30,686 bases of DNA from a bacterium. GTDB lineage: Bacteria; SZUA-79; Acidulodesulfobacterales; Acidulodesulfobacteraceae. Position numbers and translations under genes: made by a program. Location: assembly GCA_021828445.1 (NCBI GenBank), contig JAJZJD010000004.1:1-30686 (forward strand), read 5' to 3'. The notes beneath the pieces are model-generated. The model made no database searches. It was not told the origin of the DNA and saw only the letters and a list, made by a program, of their open reading frames with translations. Below are positions 7,071 through 15,042 of this stretch, piece after piece. The stretch's first letter is position 1. Each line of letters starts with the position of its first letter.

Positions 7071-7997
7071 ATGGCAAATATGATAAATCCCGGCCACGAT
7101 ATTTTGGAAGTAGGTCAAAACAGAATGGAATTGGTCGATTTCAGGCTGTTTCGCATAGACGAGGAAGGCGAGGAAAGAGAAGGTATTTACGGGATAAACG
7201 TTGCAAAGGTTATAGAAATTATTAAAATGCCGGAAGATATATCCGAAGCGCCTAATACTTCGGAGTTTGTAGAGGGTATGTTTAATTTGAGGGGCAGCGT
7301 CGTTCCTTTGGTCAATCTCCCTAAATGGATGGGCATTATAGAACCCGAAGAATTAAATAGAAAGAATTTCAAGGTTATCATAACTGAATTTAATAGGATA
7401 AAAGTGGGCTTTATAGTGCATGAAACCACAAAAATAAGGCGTGTTTCGTGGGACGATATCAGCGCTCCGGAATTGTCGTCTGTAAGTTCGGTGGATTCTA
7501 AGGTAACCGGAATTATTAAGGTCGAAAACGACGAACTGCTTCTTTTGCTGGACTTTGAATCGATAGTTGACGAGCTCGGTTTTTACAACAGGGAAAATAT
7601 GGAAATAGAAACGGAAAAAAATGAGTTCGGCGGCAATAAAACCATACTTATAGTCGACGACTCGTCTGCGGCTAGAAAAATAATAAACAATGCGTTAACT
7701 AAGGAAGGATTTAAAACGGTGCTTGCGGAAAACGGAAAAGCCGCTCTTGATGAGGTTTATCAAGATAAATATAATTTTAGCGCAATTATTTGCGACGTCG
7801 AGATGCCCGTTATGGACGGCTACACATTTACCAAGACGTTAAAGTCCGACGATAAATATAAAAATATCCCCATTATAATGCACTCTTCTTTGAGCGGAAC
7901 AGAAAATTCCGAAAAAGGTGTGCGTGCCGGCGCAGATTTTTATGTGGTAAAGTTCGACCCCGTAGAATTTATAAGCACTATAAAAAAGGTGCTTTGA
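7071..7997 (+). CDS. cheV: Chemotaxis coupling protein CheV (CheW-REC)
   Basis: 308 aa: a CheW-like domain (~20-170, with VAKVIEIIKMP and MFNLRGSVVPLVNL) followed by a receiver domain (~190-308). Receiver residues are intact: acidic pair D196-D197, phospho-acceptor D242 in ICDVEMPVMDG, S272 and K294. CheV couples chemoreceptors to CheA and is tuned by phosphorylation. Start supported by AAAGGAGAG 6-7 bases before the ATG. No other che gene is in the window. Confidence 0.95.
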   Translation: MANMINPGHDILEVGQNRMELVDFRLFRIDEEGEEREGIYGINVAKVIEIIKMPEDISEAPNTSEFVEGMFNLRGSVVPLVNLPKWMGIIEPEELNRKNFKVIITEFNRIKVGFIVHETTKIRRVSWDDISAPELSSVSSVDSKVTGIIKVENDELLLLLDFESIVDELGFYNRENMEIETEKNEFGGNKTILIVDDSSAARKIINNALTKEGFKTVLAENGKAALDEVYQDKYNFSAIICDVEMPVMDGYTFTKTLKSDDKYKNIPIIMHSSLSGTENSEKGVRAGADFYVVKFDPVEFISTIKKVL

Positions 7998-8080
7998 CAA
8001 ATCAAAATTAAGTTGCAATTAATAATTAAAAATGGTAAAAATATTAATTACATATTTTTAATAAGGAGGTGAGAAATTAA

Positions 8081-8410
8081 TTGAAAAAAGTATTATTATC
8101 GATTTTATTCCTAACTTTAATAGCAATACCTTCCAGCTCTTTTGCCGCAGTTAAACAGGCAAAAAAAGCAGCCGCTAAAAAAGTCGCAGCGAAGAAGACA
8201 GCCGTAAAAAAAGCCGTTAAAACAGTATCTTCCGCTACAGTAAAGGCTGTTCAGCAGGCTCTTGCTAAAGACGGATTTTTTAAAGGCAAGGTTGACGGAA
8301 TGATCGGACCGGTTACTACGAATGCCGTTAAAGCTTTTCAGAAAAAAAACGGACTTAAGGCAGACGGTATAATAGGTCCAATGACGCTTAAAAAATTAGG
8401 CGTAAAGTAA
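8081..8410 (+). CDS. Exported peptidoglycan-binding domain protein
   Basis: 109 aa starting at TTG with a very strong Shine-Dalgarno (AAGGAGGTGA, 8063-8072) at proper spacing. A signal peptide (~1-22, ending SSSFA) is followed by a Lys/Ala-rich linker (KKAAAKKVAAKK type, ~25-50). One PG_binding_1 domain follows (~55-109) with the typical VQQALAKDGFF, KVDGMIGPVTTNAVKAFQ and GLKADGIIGPMTLKKLG pattern. No catalytic domain, so it probably decorates or tethers the cell wall. A hairpin terminator follows 27 bases after the stop. Confidence 0.9.
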   Translation: MKKVLLSILFLTLIAIPSSSFAAVKQAKKAAAKKVAAKKTAVKKAVKTVSSATVKAVQQALAKDGFFKGKVDGMIGPVTTNAVKAFQKKNGLKADGIIGPMTLKKLGVK

Positions 8411-8436
8411 TTTTTATGAAATTGGAATTTTATTAG

Positions 8437-8474
8437 AAAAAAGGCGACAGATTAATTTTCTGCCGCCTTTTTGT
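8437..8474 (+). terminator. Hairpin terminator, also a short relative of the GGTGTC repeat family
   Basis: AAAAAAGGCGACAG pairs with CTGCCGCCTTTTT (one mismatch), loop ATTAATTT, then a T-run. Its left arm and loop (CAGATTAATTTTC) match the inner arm of the element at 2885-2998. Confidence 0.75.
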
Positions 8475-8549
8475 TTTTAATTTTTAAATATACCGCGCTC
8501 ATATTTCGTTTATTTTTTTATAGATTGCATATTTATATTTAACTTTTTA

Positions 8550-9272
8550 ATGTTTAATATGGCTGAGAAAATATTTTTTATAACGGGAATCGATACCGGC
8601 ATAGGTAAAACATTTTGCAGTTCTCTTCTGTTGTCTGCCGTCAAACAGAAAGGTCTTGATGCCGGATATATGAAGCCCGTCGAAACGGGCGTTGAAATCG
8701 GCGAAGACGGTTTAAAAAAATATATCGACGGTCTTTACGTTAAGACATACTGCGATTTAAAAGAAAATCTCGACATTATAACTCCGTACACTTTCCGTCC
8801 GCCTTTGTCGCCGTATGCGGCGCTTAAAAAAGAAGGCGGCGAATTATGCATTAAGGAGATCCTTTTTAAATTTTACGAACTTAATAAAATTCACGATTAT
8901 ATGATAGTAGAAGGAGCAGGCGGAATGCTTGTTCCGTTAAAACGCGGTCATTTCATGATAGATATCGCCAAATATTTAGACGCAGGGGTTGTTTTAGTTA
9001 CTAAAGCCGGTTTAGGCATGATAAATCAGACTCTTTTAAGCATAGAATATGCTTTAAGTAAAGGAATTAAAATGTCCGGCATAATTATAAACAATGTTTT
9101 AGACGAAAACGATGAAAGCGTATCTTCCAACAAAGAAATTTTATGCGAATTTACCGATGTTCCTATTATCGGCGAAATTCCCTATGTTCCTAAAGAAAAA
9201 CGATACGGAGAAATAAAAGCCCACAAAGACTTTGCTTTAAAATATATAGACTTAGAAAAAATTTTATTATAA
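8550..9272 (+). CDS. bioD: Dethiobiotin synthetase
   Basis: ATP-dependent carboxylase closing the ureido ring of dethiobiotin, the penultimate step of biotin synthesis, in the cytosol. 240 aa with the BioD P-loop GIDTGIGKT (13-21), the KPVETG segment after it (K and T contact substrate), and the second signature VEGAGGMLVPL. The ATG at 8559 (MAEK...) is an alternative start; neither has a clear Shine-Dalgarno. No other bio gene is in the window. Confidence 0.94.
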   Translation: MFNMAEKIFFITGIDTGIGKTFCSSLLLSAVKQKGLDAGYMKPVETGVEIGEDGLKKYIDGLYVKTYCDLKENLDIITPYTFRPPLSPYAALKKEGGELCIKEILFKFYELNKIHDYMIVEGAGGMLVPLKRGHFMIDIAKYLDAGVVLVTKAGLGMINQTLLSIEYALSKGIKMSGIIINNVLDENDESVSSNKEILCEFTDVPIIGEIPYVPKEKRYGEIKAHKDFALKYIDLEKILL

Positions 9273-9326
9273 AATATTAATCAAATATTAATCAAAATAA
9301 TTATCTCTCAAGGAGGATTCCTATTC

Positions 9327-10487
9327 ATGCGCTTTAATCAGTCGGACAGACTTAAACAGCTCCCCGTGTATCTTTTTGCGGAAATAGATAAACTGAAGTC
9401 TCAAGTAAAAGCAAGAGGGGTCGATATAATAAGTTTTGGAATCGGCGATCCGGACTTGCCGACACCGAAAGCAATAGTCGATGTTTTAAAGAAAGAAAGC
9501 GAAATAGACGCTAATCAAAAATATCCTTCATACGAAGGTCTTTTGAAATTCAGGGAATCGGTTTCGAACTGGTATAAAAAAAGATTTAATATAACGCTTG
9601 ACCCCGAAACTGAAGTGTTGTCTTTAATAGGCTCAAAAGAAGGAATAGGACATTTACCGCTTGCTTTTATAAATCCAGGCGATGTAGTTTTGATACCGGA
9701 TCCGGGGTATCCCGTTTACAGGGCAGGCACTATTTTTGCCGGCGGCATTCCTTATATTATGCCGCTCAAAGAGGAAAACGATTTTTTGCCGGATTTTTCG
9801 ATTATACCCGGCGATATTTTGAAAAGAGCAAAACTTATGTTTCTTAATTATCCGAACAATCCTACTTCGGCATCGGCTGACAGGCATTTTTTCAACGAGG
9901 TAGTAAAATTCGCAAAAAACAATGAAATTATAGTCGCTCACGACTTTGCGTATTCAGAAGTTTATACAGGCGAAAAGGGGAACGATTCCTTTCTTGAAGC
10001 AAACGGCTCAAAAGAAATAGGAATAGAGTTTCATTCGCTTTCTAAAACGTTTAATATGACCGGTTTCAGGATTGGGTTTGCGGCGGGAAACGAAGAAATT
10101 TTAAAAGGACTCGGAGCCGTTAAAACAAATCTGGACTCGGGAGTATTCCAAGCCATCCAGCTTGCCGGAGCTTACGGATTAGACAATGAACTCAAAGCAG
10201 TAGAGGATAATAATAAAATATATAAAAAAAGGCGCGAACTTTTAGTATCCGGTTTGGAAAAATTGGGCTATGAAGTATATAAATCCGATGCTGCGTTTTA
10301 CGTCTGGGCGCATGTTCCTAAAACAGGCATGACCTCCAAGGATTTTGCCGTATCGCTCTTAAACGAAACCGGAATCATAGTTACGCCCGGTTCAGGCTTC
10401 GGCGAAAACGGCGAAGGCTTTGTCCGGTTTTCATTGACCATAAGCGAAAACCGTATAAAAGAAGCTTTAGTCAGAATGGGAGCATGA
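9327..10487 (+). CDS. dapL: LL-diaminopimelate aminotransferase (DapL)
   Basis: PLP enzyme that converts tetrahydrodipicolinate directly to LL-diaminopimelate for lysine and peptidoglycan synthesis, bypassing DapD/C/E. 386 aa, class I aminotransferase: N-terminal RLKQLPVYLFAEIDKLK and FGIGDPDLPTP, NYPNNPT (174-180), D206 in AHDFAYSE, the PLP lysine K240 in SLSKTFNMTGFRIGF, and a C-terminal arginine in GFVRFSL. The N-terminal sequence is the pattern of deltaproteobacterial-type DapL rather than aspartate aminotransferase. Good Shine-Dalgarno (AAGGAGG). Its TGA overlaps the ATG of folK. Confidence 0.9.
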   Translation: MRFNQSDRLKQLPVYLFAEIDKLKSQVKARGVDIISFGIGDPDLPTPKAIVDVLKKESEIDANQKYPSYEGLLKFRESVSNWYKKRFNITLDPETEVLSLIGSKEGIGHLPLAFINPGDVVLIPDPGYPVYRAGTIFAGGIPYIMPLKEENDFLPDFSIIPGDILKRAKLMFLNYPNNPTSASADRHFFNEVVKFAKNNEIIVAHDFAYSEVYTGEKGNDSFLEANGSKEIGIEFHSLSKTFNMTGFRIGFAAGNEEILKGLGAVKTNLDSGVFQAIQLAGAYGLDNELKAVEDNNKIYKKRRELLVSGLEKLGYEVYKSDAAFYVWAHVPKTGMTSKDFAVSLLNETGIIVTPGSGFGENGEGFVRFSLTISENRIKEALVRMGA

Positions 10488-11164
10488 ATTTAGCAAACGC
10501 TAAGTTTGATGAGGAAGATTTTATCGTATGTCTGGGGCTGGGCAGTAATGTCGGCGATAAAGAGTCTAACTTATTAAAAGCCCTGGATTTTATTAAAAAC
10601 GGAACAAAAGTTTTAAACGGACTTAGCCCTAAATATAAAAGTCCGCTGTCCGGGACAAAGATTTTAAGCGTTTCGTCTATATATTTAACTTCTCCGGTCG
10701 GAAACGAAAATCAGCCCTTTTTTTTAAATTGTGCGGTTATCCTTAGCATTCCGTCGAAATCATATAATAATATCGACGGCTTATCAAGTTTTTTTCATGA
10801 ACTGCTGTCGTTTCTAAAAAATATCGAAAAAATTATGGGCAGGAAAGAATATCCCGTAAGATATATGCCCCGGGTTATAGATATAGATATTCTTTTTGCT
10901 TATAGCGGCGGTTCAAAAAAATATATTCTTATAGATTCGCCGGATTTAAAAATTCCTCACAAAGAGATTTTTAAGCGGCTGTTCGTCATGTTTCCCTTAT
11001 TAGACCTTATAAATGTTTCAAACGGATTTATTTTTAATAAGCCGTTCGATAAAGAAAGCATAAAAAAAGCCCTTACAGAGTTAAAAAAAACCGATGCAGG
11101 GGCTTCTCAGAAAATATCTTATTACGCCAAATTCGACGAAAATTTAAGAGGTATTGCACGCTAA
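10484..11164 (+). CDS. folK: 6-hydroxymethyl-7,8-dihydropterin pyrophosphokinase (HPPK)
   Basis: Transfers pyrophosphate from ATP to 6-hydroxymethyl-dihydropterin in folate synthesis. 226 aa, longer than the usual ~160 because of inserts around 35-55 and at the C-terminus. Signatures: LGLGSNVGDKESNL, SSIYLTSPVGNENQPFFLN, and the HPPK motif EKIMGRKEYPVRYMPRVIDIDILF, followed by PHKEIFKR. The ATG overlaps the dapL stop (ATGA), so it is coupled to dapL. It converges with speD, and the two stop codons share bases on opposite strands. Confidence 0.93.
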   Translation: MNLANAKFDEEDFIVCLGLGSNVGDKESNLLKALDFIKNGTKVLNGLSPKYKSPLSGTKILSVSSIYLTSPVGNENQPFFLNCAVILSIPSKSYNNIDGLSSFFHELLSFLKNIEKIMGRKEYPVRYMPRVIDIDILFAYSGGSKKYILIDSPDLKIPHKEIFKRLFVMFPLLDLINVSNGFIFNKPFDKESIKKALTELKKTDAGASQKISYYAKFDENLRGIAR

Positions 11165-11568
11165 CGGGCGACGAGCTTCTCCTCGCACAGTACTTTATGA
11201 GGAAGCTCTTCATTGTAAATAGATATAAGTCCTCTTTTTATTTCCATAATTTGCGGCTCTAAAGAACCGAATCTTTCTACTAAAAATTCGGCAGCCTCCT
11301 GAGGTTTAATTATGTCGCCGCAAGTAAAAATATCTACGGCAGCATAGTCGTACTCAGGCCATGTATGAATAGAAAGATGGGATTCTGCGATAATAACCAT
11401 TCCGCTTATTCCGAACGGATTAAACTCATGAAATTTATGCTCGACTATCGTAGCTTTTGCTTCCGATGCCGCATCCAGCATTGCAGTTTCTACAAACTCT
11501 AGATCGTCTAAGATATTTTTTCTGCATTTTTTTAATTCTAAAAGCAAATGAGTTCCTAATGAATTCAT
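11161..11568 (-). CDS. speD: S-adenosylmethionine decarboxylase proenzyme
   Basis: Supplies decarboxylated SAM as aminopropyl donor for spermidine. 135 aa, small class 1b type as in Thermotoga and Bacillus. The self-cleavage site is intact: E62-S63 in AESHLSIHTWPEY, where S63 becomes the pyruvoyl group, with H68 and C83 as processing and catalytic partners. Strong Shine-Dalgarno (AAGGAGGT) before the ATG. No speE is in the window, so the aminopropyltransferase must be elsewhere. Confidence 0.95.
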   Translation of the reverse strand: MNSLGTHLLLELKKCRKNILDDLEFVETAMLDAASEAKATIVEHKFHEFNPFGISGMVIIAESHLSIHTWPEYDYAAVDIFTCGDIIKPQEAAEFLVERFGSLEPQIMEIKRGLISIYNEELPHKVLCEEKLVAR

Positions 11569-11645
11569 TTTACATACCTCCTTCGGAGAACTAAAATCCC
11601 CCAGCTAAATTTTAATAAATAAATAAAATTTTTACACGATTTTTT

Positions 11646-11673
11646 ATTATATGTTATTTGCCGAAAAATGCAA
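11646..11673 (-). promoter_or_regulatory. Promoter for speD
   Basis: Reading on the minus strand: TTGCAT (11673-11668), a 16-base spacer, TATAAT (11651-11646). It lies about 80 bases before the speD ATG and is divergent from the cytochrome promoter. Confidence 0.55.
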
Positions 11674-11705
11674 GAAAAAAATATATAAAAAAACAGATAA
11701 AAATC

Positions 11706-11732
11706 TTGACTTAATTTTTTTTTTAGTATAAT
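11706..11732 (+). promoter_or_regulatory. Promoter for the first cytochrome c gene
   Basis: TTGACT at 11706-11711 and a perfect TATAAT at 11727-11732; the 15-base spacer is short, filled mainly with a T-run. The gene starts about 60 bases downstream with the Shine-Dalgarno AAGGGGG. Confidence 0.55.
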
Positions 11733-11793
11733 ATTTTTAGATAAAGAAACAAAGCATTGATAATTTATTTAATTTTAAGGGGGTAGAATTATT

Positions 11794-12144
11794 ATGAAAA
11801 TGAAAAAAGTAATTTCGTCTTTATTAATCGCTTCTGCGTTAACTTTTAGCGCTACTACAGTTTTTGCTTCTACCGGTTCTTCGCTTTTCAGCTCCGAAGG
11901 ATGCATTGCATGCCACACGATTAACGGACAGGGCGGTTCGGTAGGACCAGACCTTTCTCACGTCGGCAGCAAAAGAAGCCTTTCATGGCTTAAAACCCAG
12001 ATTACGAATCCTTCCGCTCATTTTGCGGCGGGCAGTTCGGTAATGATTAACGGACAATCTTATACGGCTATTATGCCCGCGCATAAGCATATGTCCGCTT
12101 CAAAACTTAACGCTCTTGCCAACTATCTTGAATCATTGAAATAA
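11794..12144 (+). CDS. Periplasmic small monoheme c-type cytochrome
   Basis: 116 aa. Signal peptide (MKMKKVISSLLIASALTFSATTVFA), then one CxxCH heme site (C37, C40, H41 in EGCIACHT) and the likely distal ligand M94 in AIMPAHKHM. The mature part of ~90 residues fits a class I cytochrome c. GPDLSHVGSKRSLSWLKTQITNP is the helix and linker pattern seen in cytochromes fused to or serving terminal oxidases. It probably carries electrons in the periplasm; the partner is unknown. A closely related, damaged paralogue follows at 12389. Confidence 0.92.
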   Translation: MKMKKVISSLLIASALTFSATTVFASTGSSLFSSEGCIACHTINGQGGSVGPDLSHVGSKRSLSWLKTQITNPSAHFAAGSSVMINGQSYTAIMPAHKHMSASKLNALANYLESLK

Positions 12145-12164
12145 TTTTATTTATTATTTATATA

Positions 12165-12213
12165 TATGTCTGTCCAACGCCGGCGTTATTTTACTGCGCT
12201 TCGGACAGACATA
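12165..12213. repeat. Stem-loop with nested perfect palindrome between the two cytochrome genes
   Basis: TATGTCTGTCC (12165-12175) pairs perfectly with GGACAGACATA (12203-12213). Inside is a 12-base perfect palindrome AACGCCGGCGTT (12176-12187). There is no T-run after it, so it may be a weak terminator, an mRNA 3'-end stabiliser or a binding site. Confidence 0.6.
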
Positions 12214-12388
12214 AATTTATTATTTAAAAAATACCTGATATACCCTGCATAAAATAACTATAATTTTTACCCTATTTAATTTTTTAAATTTTATGTATTT
12301 TTGCGCTTTAACTTTTTATTGATTATCGTTATCGTTAAAATATTATTGATATATAATAATACTTATTAAAAAAAGGGGGTGAATTACA

Positions 12389-12746
12389 ATGTTTTCAAAA
12401 ATGGGTAAATTAATTACTGCCGCTGTAGTATTTGCAGGAGTATCGTCGTTTGCGGTTTCGGCTTTTGCCGCTTCCGGACAGGCATTATTCAGGTCGGAAG
12501 GATGCATAGCCTGCCACACTATAGACGGCCACGGCGGGCAAGTAGGTCCGAATCTTTCCCATATAGGTTCCCCAGAGGAGCCTTTCATGGATTAAGACGC
12601 AGATAGTAAATCCCGGAGCGCATTTTGCTTCCGGAAGCACCGTTACGCTTAACGGAAAGTCCTATATGGCCATTATGCCGAATCACAAAAACATGCCGGC
12701 TTCAGACGTTAACGCTATCGCAAATTATCTTGAATCTTTAAAGTAA
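12389..12746 (+). pseudogene. Second small c-type cytochrome, interrupted by a one-base frameshift
   Basis: A paralogue of the gene at 11794. The first frame gives a signal peptide (to SAFA), the heme site CIACH (C39, C42, H43) and GPNLSHIGS, then runs into a stop at 12595. From about 12574 another frame resumes the alignment exactly (RSLSWIKTQIVNPGAHF, then AIMPNHKNM with the distal Met ligand, ANYLESLK) and ends at TAA 12744-12746. Removing one base from the CCCC run at 12570-12573 restores a 118-aa protein colinear with its 116-aa neighbour. Either a recent frameshift mutation or a homopolymer sequencing error; the otherwise intact 3' half favours something recent. Shine-Dalgarno AAAGGGGGTG is present. 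Confidence 0.85.
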
Positions 12747-12793
12747 GCTATTTAAGATAACTAAAGATAATAGATAACGAAAAAAAATTGTTT

Positions 12794-12845
12794 GAAAACC
12801 TCCAATCGTTAAAATTTAATACGGTCGGGGGTTTTCTTTTTTCTT
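12794..12845 (+). terminator. Rho-independent terminator after the cytochrome pair
   Basis: GAAAACCTCC (12794-12803) pairs with GGGGGTTTTC (12827-12836; one G-T pair), followed by TTTTTTTCTT. The 3' side abuts the next promoter. Confidence 0.8.
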
Positions 12846-12873
12846 GACGGTCATTCGGCTAAACTGTTATAAT
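12844..12873 (+). promoter_or_regulatory. Promoter for the siroheme decarboxylase-exbBD group
   Basis: TTGACG at 12844-12849, an 18-base spacer, and TATAAT at 12868-12873. Confidence 0.6.
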
Positions 12874-12919
12874 CTATATAAATAAAATTATTAATTATAT
12901 TTTGCCGAATTTAAAATCT

Positions 12920-13909
12920 ATGGAACTTGAACTTACAGACAGAAAAATATTAAATATTCTACAGACCGATTTTCCTATCGCCAAACGTCCTTTCTTAGAA
13001 ATTGCCAATATTACCGGTATTAAAGAAGATGAAGTTATAGGCAGAATACTGCGCATGAAGAGCGGTAAAATTATCAGGCAGATAAGCGCAATATTCGATT
13101 CGCACAATATCGGCTATAAAAGCACTCTTGCGGCTTTTAAGGTAGCGGATAAATCTGCGGATTCGGCTGCCGAAACAATAAATTCCCATAGCGGAGTGAG
13201 TCATAATTATCTAAGAAACCACAAATATAATATATGGTTTACTATAACTTTGCCGTCCGAATATTCGCTTGAAGAGGAAATAAAAATGCTGTCCGAAAAA
13301 TCGGGAGCGGAAGACTATCTTATACTCCCTACCCTGAAACTTTATAAAATAGGCGTTAATTTTGATATGACCGGCGCAGACGATGCTTCTTCGTTTAAGT
13401 TCTTTTCTCATGAGGATTTTAAAAAAGATTCCGAAATAAAAATTTCAGAATTTGAAAAAGCCTGCATAAGAGAGCTTCAAAAAGATATAGAAATTGCCCA
13501 TGAGCCTTTTAAGGATATGTCGGAGGTTTTAGGCATTTCTCAGGAAAAATTGCTTGAAACCGTAAAAAATTTGATAAGCGAAAGAAAGATGAGAAGGTTT
13601 GCATGCGTTTTATATCATCAAAAAGCCGGGTTCAGTTACAATCTTATGGGAATATGGAAATCAAACAATGAAGAAGCCGATAAAAACGGCGAAATTATGT
13701 CTTCCGTAAAAGAAGTTTCACACTGCTATCTGAGGCCGGTTTATCCCGGAAGATGGGAATACAATATATTTACCATGATACATGCAAAATCAAAAGACGA
13801 AGCATGGAACATTATGGATAAAATTTCTTCGCTGACCGGACTTAAAGATTTCGACGCTCTCGAAAGCACAAAAGAATTTAAAAAGGTGAGGGTGAAGTAT
13901 TATGTTTAA
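12920..13909 (+). CDS. ahbAB: Siroheme decarboxylase, fused AhbA-AhbB (AsnC/Lrp-like)
   Basis: Two tandem AsnC-type modules in one chain. Each has a winged-helix start followed by a ligand domain: DRKILNILQTDFPIAKRPF...IGYKSTLAAFKV in the first, and ACIRELQKDIEIAHEPF...GFSYNLMGIWK with HCYLRPVYPGRWEYNIF in the second. AhbA and AhbB normally are separate subunits that remove two acetate carboxyls from siroheme to give 12,18-didecarboxysiroheme in the alternative heme pathway; NirDL-type proteins of heme d1 synthesis are the related fusion. The residues between the modules (~165-185) look like a linker. The start is uncertain: ATG at 12920 or TTG at 12902 (6 codons longer), neither with a clear Shine-Dalgarno. 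No ahbC/ahbD in the window. It overlaps exbB by 8 bases. Confidence 0.85.
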   Translation: MELELTDRKILNILQTDFPIAKRPFLEIANITGIKEDEVIGRILRMKSGKIIRQISAIFDSHNIGYKSTLAAFKVADKSADSAAETINSHSGVSHNYLRNHKYNIWFTITLPSEYSLEEEIKMLSEKSGAEDYLILPTLKLYKIGVNFDMTGADDASSFKFFSHEDFKKDSEIKISEFEKACIRELQKDIEIAHEPFKDMSEVLGISQEKLLETVKNLISERKMRRFACVLYHQKAGFSYNLMGIWKSNNEEADKNGEIMSSVKEVSHCYLRPVYPGRWEYNIFTMIHAKSKDEAWNIMDKISSLTGLKDFDALESTKEFKKVRVKYYV

Positions 13910-14510
13910 TCAAAGCGAACTTCTTACGGAATTTTTTTTATATCCCTTAATACTGTGTTCGGTTATTGCGCTTGCAATCATAATAGAACGTTTTTACAGT
14001 CTTAGGAAATCCAAGATTTTTCCTGAAGATTTTCTTGCCAATGTAGAGAAATCTCTAAAAAACGGGGATATAGAAAAGGCCAAAGGTATGTGTATGACGG
14101 CAAAAACGCCTATAGCTAAAATTTATCTTTCCATCATAGACAACTATAAAAATCCCATAGACACTATTAAATTAGAAGTTGAGGAATCGGGCAGGAGGGC
14201 ATACTTAGACCTTGAAAAAAATTTAGAAGGACTCAGCGCCATTACGACTATATCTCCATTATTGGGACTGCTTGGTACCGTAGTCGGCATGATAAAAGCT
14301 TTAAGCGCCGTATCATACAGGAACGGCATAGCAAATCCTCATCTTCTCGCGCTCGGCATTTCCGAGGCATTGTATTCAACGGCTATCGGACTTATAATAG
14401 CCATCGTGTCTTTTTTGTTTTTTAAATATTTTGCTTCTAAAGCGTTTAACTTTGGGGCTATTATGGAAGACACGGCGTCGAGAGTTATATCTTTTATTAA
14501 AACCGATTAA
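13902..14510 (+). CDS. exbB: MotA/TolQ/ExbB-family proton channel protein
   Basis: 202 aa with three membrane helices: ~12-30, the GLSAITTISPLLGLLGTVVGMIKAL helix, and the ALYSTAIGLIIAIVSFLFF helix. The conserved TTISPLLGLLGTVVGM and ALYSTAIGL segments identify the family. With ExbD it forms an inner-membrane proton-driven motor that energises an outer-membrane transporter through TonB, or the Tol-Pal envelope system; no TonB/TolA gene is here to decide. The start overlaps ahbAB by 8 bases with AAGGTGAGGG upstream. Confidence 0.9.
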   Translation: MFNQSELLTEFFLYPLILCSVIALAIIIERFYSLRKSKIFPEDFLANVEKSLKNGDIEKAKGMCMTAKTPIAKIYLSIIDNYKNPIDTIKLEVEESGRRAYLDLEKNLEGLSAITTISPLLGLLGTVVGMIKALSAVSYRNGIANPHLLALGISEALYSTAIGLIIAIVSFLFFKYFASKAFNFGAIMEDTASRVISFIKTD

Positions 14511-14519
14511 AAAATAAAA

Positions 14520-14608
14520 GGTAAAGGCGTCTCTGTCATTGCGAGGAGCAAAGCGACTAAGCAACTTTTTTAGAGTTTGTTGCGGAAAATTAATCCTGCG
14601 CCTTTACC
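14520..14608. repeat. Palindromic repeat element in the exbB-exbD gap
   Basis: A perfect 10-bp outer stem GGTAAAGGCG (14520-14529) / CGCCTTTACC (14599-14608). Inside is the ATTGCGAGGAGC...AAGCGAC.AAGCAA core, then TTAGAGTTTGTTGCGGAAAATTA, closely similar to the element at 2885-2998 (TTAGAGTTTATTACGAAAAATTA). It lies in the ~130 bases between exbB and exbD, so it would fold within their shared mRNA. Confidence 0.75.
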
Positions 14609-14642
14609 GCAATTTATATTTACATTATATAAGACAAGCGAA

Positions 14643-15041
14643 ATGAAATTTACGTCTAAAAGAAAGCCTGACCCTATAATTAACGTCATTAACATGGTTG
14701 ACGTATTTTTAACCCTGTTAATATTTTTCATGATGACGACGACTTTCACTTCAAATTACGGCATAAAAATTCATCTGCCGAAATCAGGCGCAAAATCATT
14801 CGCTTCTTCAAAAAAACCCGTAACGCTTTATATTACCAAGGCAGGCAAGATATATTACGAAAATAAAGAATTGTCGCTTAAAGAATTATCTTTATTTTTA
14901 AAAGACGTTAAAAAGTCCCAGGGGAACGCCACTATAATTATAAAAGCGGATAAAAAATCGACTGCCGCAAGCATAGTAAACGTAATGGGATTAAGCATAG
15001 AGCATGGATTATATAAAATAGCTATCGCGACAAAAAAATAA
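14643..15041 (+). CDS. exbD: ExbD/TolR-family motor protein
   Basis: 132 aa from the ATG at 14643. The reading frame is open upstream to 14577, but that part overlaps the repeat element and encodes no family sequence. The single N-terminal helix holds the essential aspartate: NVINMVDVFLTLLIFFMMTTTF. A periplasmic ExbD domain follows (IHLPKSG, VTLYITKAGKIYYENKEL, ATIIIKADK). It partners the ExbB protein upstream, separated from it by the palindromic repeat. Confidence 0.9.
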   Translation: MKFTSKRKPDPIINVINMVDVFLTLLIFFMMTTTFTSNYGIKIHLPKSGAKSFASSKKPVTLYITKAGKIYYENKELSLKELSLFLKDVKKSQGNATIIIKADKKSTAASIVNVMGLSIEHGLYKIAIATKK

Positions 15042-15042
15042 A

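Noticed and set aside
12389..12595. A 68-aa stand-alone mini-cytochrome
   Set aside because: The alignment to the neighbouring cytochrome resumes in another frame right after the break and includes the distal Met ligand, so it is a frameshifted full-length gene.
14577..14642. 22-codon N-terminal extension of ExbD from a TTG
   Set aside because: It lies within the palindromic repeat element and has no ExbD similarity; ExbD proteins normally begin close to the membrane helix as from 14643.
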